Below the pieces are notes generated by a model. The model saw only the letters and a program-made list of their open reading frames with translations. It was not told the DNA's origin and did not search any database. From an uncultured Steroidobacter sp. (GTDB taxonomy: Bacteria > Pseudomonadota > Gammaproteobacteria > Steroidobacterales > Steroidobacteraceae): 64,000 nucleotides of DNA. How positions within the stretch are numbered: position 1 is the stretch's first letter; the number at the start of each line of letters is the position of its first letter. The stretch spans positions 176,535 to 240,534 of the forward strand of contig CALLKK010000010.1 in the NCBI GenBank assembly GCA_938008435.1, given 5' to 3'. Positions 60,710 through 64,000 of this stretch are shown in pieces. The position numbers and the translations under genes are program-made.

Positions 60710-63109
60710 ATGCTACTTCGTCTGTACCGAGCGATTTTCGAAAGGCCCAAGGTGCTGTTGCTATTGATTGCGACGGCTCCCGCTGTTGCCGATGCTGGCG
60801 GGATCTCGGTACAGGCCGTGGACGCCCTGGCTCGTCGGCCCGTCGATGGCGTGAGGATTACGGCCGAGTCACGTGACGGCACGTCGCACTCTGCAACGAC
60901 GGAGAATGGCTCGGCGCTGCTCGACAATCTGAAAGGCGGCTTCTATGAAGTGCGCGCCGAGTCGCCCGGGTACGTCACGGCCATCGAGCCCGCGGTGCGA
61001 GTCCTGGACCAGCGGATAGGGTATCTGCGCTTCGAGCTGCAGCCAGCGCTCGTTCCGACGGACGAGATCGTCGTGATCGCGCGTGCGCGCGAAAACGATC
61101 GCTTCGGCGCTGTCTCGGGCAATTTTCTAAGCCGCGACGAGTTGCGAAACGCACCCGGCAGCGGCAGCGACGTACTGCGGGCGCTGAGCGGACTGCCGGG
61201 AGTGATTGCCAACGGAGAGTTCGCGAGCTTTTCCGTACGCGGCCACGGCAACAAGAGCAATCTCTTCTATGTCGACGGCTTTCCGTTCCAGCAAGTCGCG
61301 CATTTCGAGCAGACGCTGGGCAAGGAGGAAGAGATCATCAATGGCGGTCGCTACTCGATCTTCGCCCCGAATACAGTCGCCGGAGCCAGCTTCTCGCCGG
61401 GAGGGTGGGGCGCGGAGTTCGGCGGTCGCGCCGCATCGCTTCTTCAGCTTGAAATTGTGGATGGCGCGCCTTCGCCCGTAGGGAGCCTCAGGCTCGATCT
61501 CGCAGGCGCCGAACTCATCTACGAAGGGCCGAGCGGCTTTCACAGCAACACTTCGATGTTCTTCCAGGCGCGGCGTTTCGATTTCGGACAGCTTTTCGAA
61601 ATGATCGAGGAAGAAGACCTGGGCGCCCCTGTTTCCACAGATGTGATCCTGAAGACGCACACGCGCCTGGCGAATGACGACGCGATCGAGTTTCTCGTCA
61701 TCTACGCGCCCGAGGAATATACGAGGGACATCACGCACGTCCTTGCGCCAACCGAGGAGAACGAAGCGATCGAGGACCTGACGCTGCAGAACGAAGACCA
61801 AGACCTCGTGCTCGTCGGCGCGACATGGCGGCGGATGTTCGGCGCCGATGGCGAATGGACGAACCGCCTCTACTACCGCGAGAGGGATCGCGTCTCGTCC
61901 GAGGGCGAGGCGCTCCCGGACTTGGTGCCTCCTGGCACGCCGGCAGACGAAGTCCCGGTGCGCGATCGGATTCTGACGGTCAGGGAAAAGGAATCAGAGC
62001 TCGGGTGGCGAAGCGACGTGTCGTTCGGGAACAGGCTTGGAATCTTCCGTGCTGGGCTGCACGTCACGAGCAACGATCTCGACTATTCCACTGCGCTGCG
62101 CGAGGACTGGATCCGTTATATCTACGAGTCCGACGATCCGCGACCGCCTGGTGCGCACTACATCGTATTACGACCGGAAGAGATCGACTCGATCTACAGC
62201 GCGAGCGAGATCAACTACGCCATCTACGGCGAGCAATTGTTCGACTGGGGCAAGGCCAATCTGCGCGCGGGTCTGCGCTACGAGCGCAACGGCTTCGGTG
62301 ACGAGGACCTTTTGTCGCCGCGATTTGGTTTCAACTATACGGTGTCACCCCGGCTGCGATTCTCGGCGACCGCTGGCATCTTCTACGCACCACCAAACCA
62401 CCTCGTGCGCGCCGCCGACCCTGCCAACTTCGATCTCGAGAGCGAAAGGCTCACGCATTTCGCGCTGGGTTTCGACTATCGGCTGAGCGATCACCTGAAG
62501 CTGCTCATCGAGGCCTACTATCAGAACCTAGATAACCGGCTGGTCGACAGCGGACGCACGAACCGCCGCATGTCTAACGATGGCGACGGTACGAACACCG
62601 GCGTCGACCTCGTGCTGATACGCCGCTTCGATGAAGGATGGTCAGCCGACTTCGTCTATTCCTGGAATCGCTATCGCGTCGACGATAACGACGGGCGCGG
62701 CGAGTACGACTGGGATTTCAATCGCGAGCACTTTGTCTCCATCGGCGGTCGCTGGGAGATCAATGACCGATGGCAGGTCGCGGCTCGCTGGAAGTACGGC
62801 TCCGGACAACCCACGTACCGCTCGATCGTGCACGCCGACGTACTGGCGCCCAGCCGACCGGTGCGGTATTCGCAAGAAAGGACCGCATTGAATGTCCACC
62901 GCGGCGATCCGTTTCATTCGCTCGATGTCCGTGTCGACTATCGCCGGTCGCTTGGCCCGGTGGATCTCGTGTTCTTTCTCGACGTACTGAATGTTTACGG
63001 CGGACCGGCGGGCCTGCAGCGCGAGTTCAATATCCTCACGGGAGAGCTCATCGAAGAGGAAGAAGAGACGTTGCCACTGCTCGGTCTGACCATCGAGTAC
63101 GCCTGGTAG
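60710..63109 (+). CDS. TonB-dependent outer-membrane receptor
   Basis: A 799-residue receptor. A signal peptide ends near AVADAG (about 29). It is followed by a carboxypeptidase-regulatory-like beta-sandwich (about 32-112), a TonB-box-like TDEIVVIA (about 117-124), the plug (to about 240; VLRALSGLPGV, FSVRGHGNKSNLFYVDG) and a 22-strand barrel ending TIEYAW with the aromatic C-terminus. It takes up a large ligand, such as a siderophore or oligosaccharide, at the outer membrane. No partner transporter or regulator is beside it. Confidence 0.9.
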   Translation: MLLRLYRAIFERPKVLLLLIATAPAVADAGGISVQAVDALARRPVDGVRITAESRDGTSHSATTENGSALLDNLKGGFYEVRAESPGYVTAIEPAVRVLDQRIGYLRFELQPALVPTDEIVVIARARENDRFGAVSGNFLSRDELRNAPGSGSDVLRALSGLPGVIANGEFASFSVRGHGNKSNLFYVDGFPFQQVAHFEQTLGKEEEIINGGRYSIFAPNTVAGASFSPGGWGAEFGGRAASLLQLEIVDGAPSPVGSLRLDLAGAELIYEGPSGFHSNTSMFFQARRFDFGQLFEMIEEEDLGAPVSTDVILKTHTRLANDDAIEFLVIYAPEEYTRDITHVLAPTEENEAIEDLTLQNEDQDLVLVGATWRRMFGADGEWTNRLYYRERDRVSSEGEALPDLVPPGTPADEVPVRDRILTVREKESELGWRSDVSFGNRLGIFRAGLHVTSNDLDYSTALREDWIRYIYESDDPRPPGAHYIVLRPEEIDSIYSASEINYAIYGEQLFDWGKANLRAGLRYERNGFGDEDLLSPRFGFNYTVSPRLRFSATAGIFYAPPNHLVRAADPANFDLESERLTHFALGFDYRLSDHLKLLIEAYYQNLDNRLVDSGRTNRRMSNDGDGTNTGVDLVLIRRFDEGWSADFVYSWNRYRVDDNDGRGEYDWDFNREHFVSIGGRWEINDRWQVAARWKYGSGQPTYRSIVHADVLAPSRPVRYSQERTALNVHRGDPFHSLDVRVDYRRSLGPVDLVFFLDVLNVYGGPAGLQREFNILTGELIEEEEETLPLLGLTIEYAW

Positions 63110-63362
63110 AAGAGACCGAGATCACTAGCAGTCCCTCAACACAGCCGTCGTTACCAGGATTCAGATTCCCTCGCGGCACCGTCTCCTCTCCGCTCACCTG
63201 CTCGCTACTCCGCCTGCCTTGGTTGAAATGTCCGTTCCGGGCGTTCGACCTGCTGCGGCACTCACCAAGCGCTGCTTAGCGGAAGCGTTATTTTGGCCTC
63301 GGCTGGGACCTAACCCTTTCCCTTGTAGGCCATCTTGTACGTGCGAATCACGTACTGCTCGA

Positions 63363-63941
63363 CTACCGCAAGTACCGTGACTCAAGCTCGATGATGGTTG
63401 AGCCCTGGCTGTCGAGCAGGTTGAGCTGTTCTCCGAAGATTTCCCAGCGCACGACGGCGCGTAGCGCTTCGTGCAGCGCTCGCTCCTGCTCCATGCCGTT
63501 CGCGCACGCCATCATTGTCGAAGCCACTTGGCCAAACGTGATGCGGTCGGCGGTGAGCTCATAGCTGCCGGCCAGGGAGTTGCAGCCGCCGTGGCCGGTC
63601 ACCCGGCGACCATCCGGATGCAAGAGCAGGTGCGGCTCACGTTGGTCCTCGGCGACGACGACTGAGTTGCCGCGGATGGCCATCACCTTCCAATAAGTGT
63701 TTTCAAGCGATGCTGCAGCGGTGTCGTTCGATGCAACGCGCTTCAGTATCAGAGTCACGTTGGAAGGCGCGTCTTGCGTAAGCACATGATATGACGTGTC
63801 GGTCGCGAACATCAGGCGATCCTCATGGAGGATGCGAGCACGAACGGCGTAGCGATGGGTCGCGTCGATCTTCTGCGGGTCGAAAGAGATCCTGAAATGA
63901 ATCGGCGGAGCAACGGGCGCCGGCGTAAGCTTCCCCGTCAA
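63363..63941 (-). CDS. YbaY/META-domain protein, N-terminally truncated
   Basis: A 192-residue frame from a TTG at 63941, with a stop just upstream (63957-63959). The first part (about 10-70) matches only the second half of a YbaY-like lipoprotein domain (PPIHFRISFDPQKIDATHRYAVRARI, LMFATDTSYHVLT). The second part (about 78-190) is a META/HslJ domain (ENTYWKVMAIRG, GHGGCNSLAGSYEL). The first half of YbaY and any signal peptide are missing, so the gene is truncated, frameshifted or continues in another frame outside the window. Confidence 0.7.
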   Translation of the reverse strand: MTGKLTPAPVAPPIHFRISFDPQKIDATHRYAVRARILHEDRLMFATDTSYHVLTQDAPSNVTLILKRVASNDTAAASLENTYWKVMAIRGNSVVVAEDQREPHLLLHPDGRRVTGHGGCNSLAGSYELTADRITFGQVASTMMACANGMEQERALHEALRAVVRWEIFGEQLNLLDSQGSTIIELESRYLR

Positions 63942-64000
63942 GTAGACAGTCGATAACTAGAATCTCCGAACGTTGTTGATCTCGGCAGGTAGGTGAGCGG

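Noticed and set aside
63314..63365. Short minus-strand reading VIRTYKMAYKGKG before a stop
   Set aside because: Looks like a protein end but overlaps the META gene in another frame and is too short to assign.
1..64000. CRISPR arrays, rRNA or tRNA genes, prophage or intact insertion sequences
   Set aside because: No regularly spaced repeats, no tRNA-like cloverleaf or conserved TTC-loop sequence and no transposase or phage genes were seen on either strand; a short tRNA could be missed by eye.

Overview
The window is 64 kb of GC-rich, densely coding chromosomal DNA from a Gram-negative bacterium. An OxyR with cysteines at the E. coli positions 199 and 208, a fused CysNC, a MacAB-type pump with its own outer-membrane lipoprotein, TonB and type V secretion proteins and an E. 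coli-like SlyD point to Gammaproteobacteria, perhaps the Nevskiales/Steroidobacter/Xanthomonadales side; that placement is an inference. Most genes are ordinary housekeeping or accessory metabolism. I see no rRNA, tRNA, CRISPR array, prophage or intact insertion sequence.

Layout. 1-2.3 kb: small unknown genes, then asd (minus) behind what looks like a lysine-codon attenuator (leader peptide, antiterminator, terminator). 2.4-9.1 kb: small proteins, SRAP/YedK, a Nudix hydrolase, oxyR overlapping a copper-chaperone lipoprotein, an LCAT-like hydrolase, and an Xre-RES toxin-antitoxin pair. 9.4-20.5 kb: an SDR, an Ig/Fn3 surface protein, a hydrolase-natA-natB operon with 4-base overlaps, DUF3014 and coiled-coil proteins, two single-domain response regulators, a GST and an AraC regulator. 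20.6-28 kb: mocA-like gene with a tiny membrane peptide, def, gabD, two OsmC proteins, a composite repeat, a Bcr/CflA transporter, fghA and a thioredoxin-like protein. 28-33 kb: four-gene tripartite efflux operon (minus) ending at a clear terminator.

33-39 kb: sulfate activation operon cysD-cysNC-cysQ, then leuA behind a leucine-rich leader peptide. 39-48 kb: DUF2934, slyD, YkgJ-like, a CynX-type transporter, and a compact operon of hydrolase, GNAT, cupin, GST and beta-hydroxyacid dehydrogenase, followed by a MocR regulator with a palindromic operator. 48-55 kb: a 1529-residue autotransporter whose ribosome binding site can be sequestered by an upstream complementary arm, an AraC regulator and a UMF1-type transporter whose best start codon is ATA. 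55-58 kb: a divergent oxidoreductase/LysR pair flanked by remnants of a sensor kinase, a chloroperoxidase-like hydrolase and a LuxR-type response regulator. 58-64 kb: a glycosyltransferase, 1.1 kb without a recognisable gene, a TonB-dependent receptor and a truncated YbaY/META protein.

The most interesting signals are regulatory. The asd and leuA leader peptides each begin within a few bases of the transcription start implied by a sigma70-like promoter. Other points worth a look are the autotransporter leader, a deletion scar that beheaded two divergent genes at 57.95 kb, and a dispersed heptamer repeat (units like CTGTAGN) found at three loci, one of which supplies the end of a gene.
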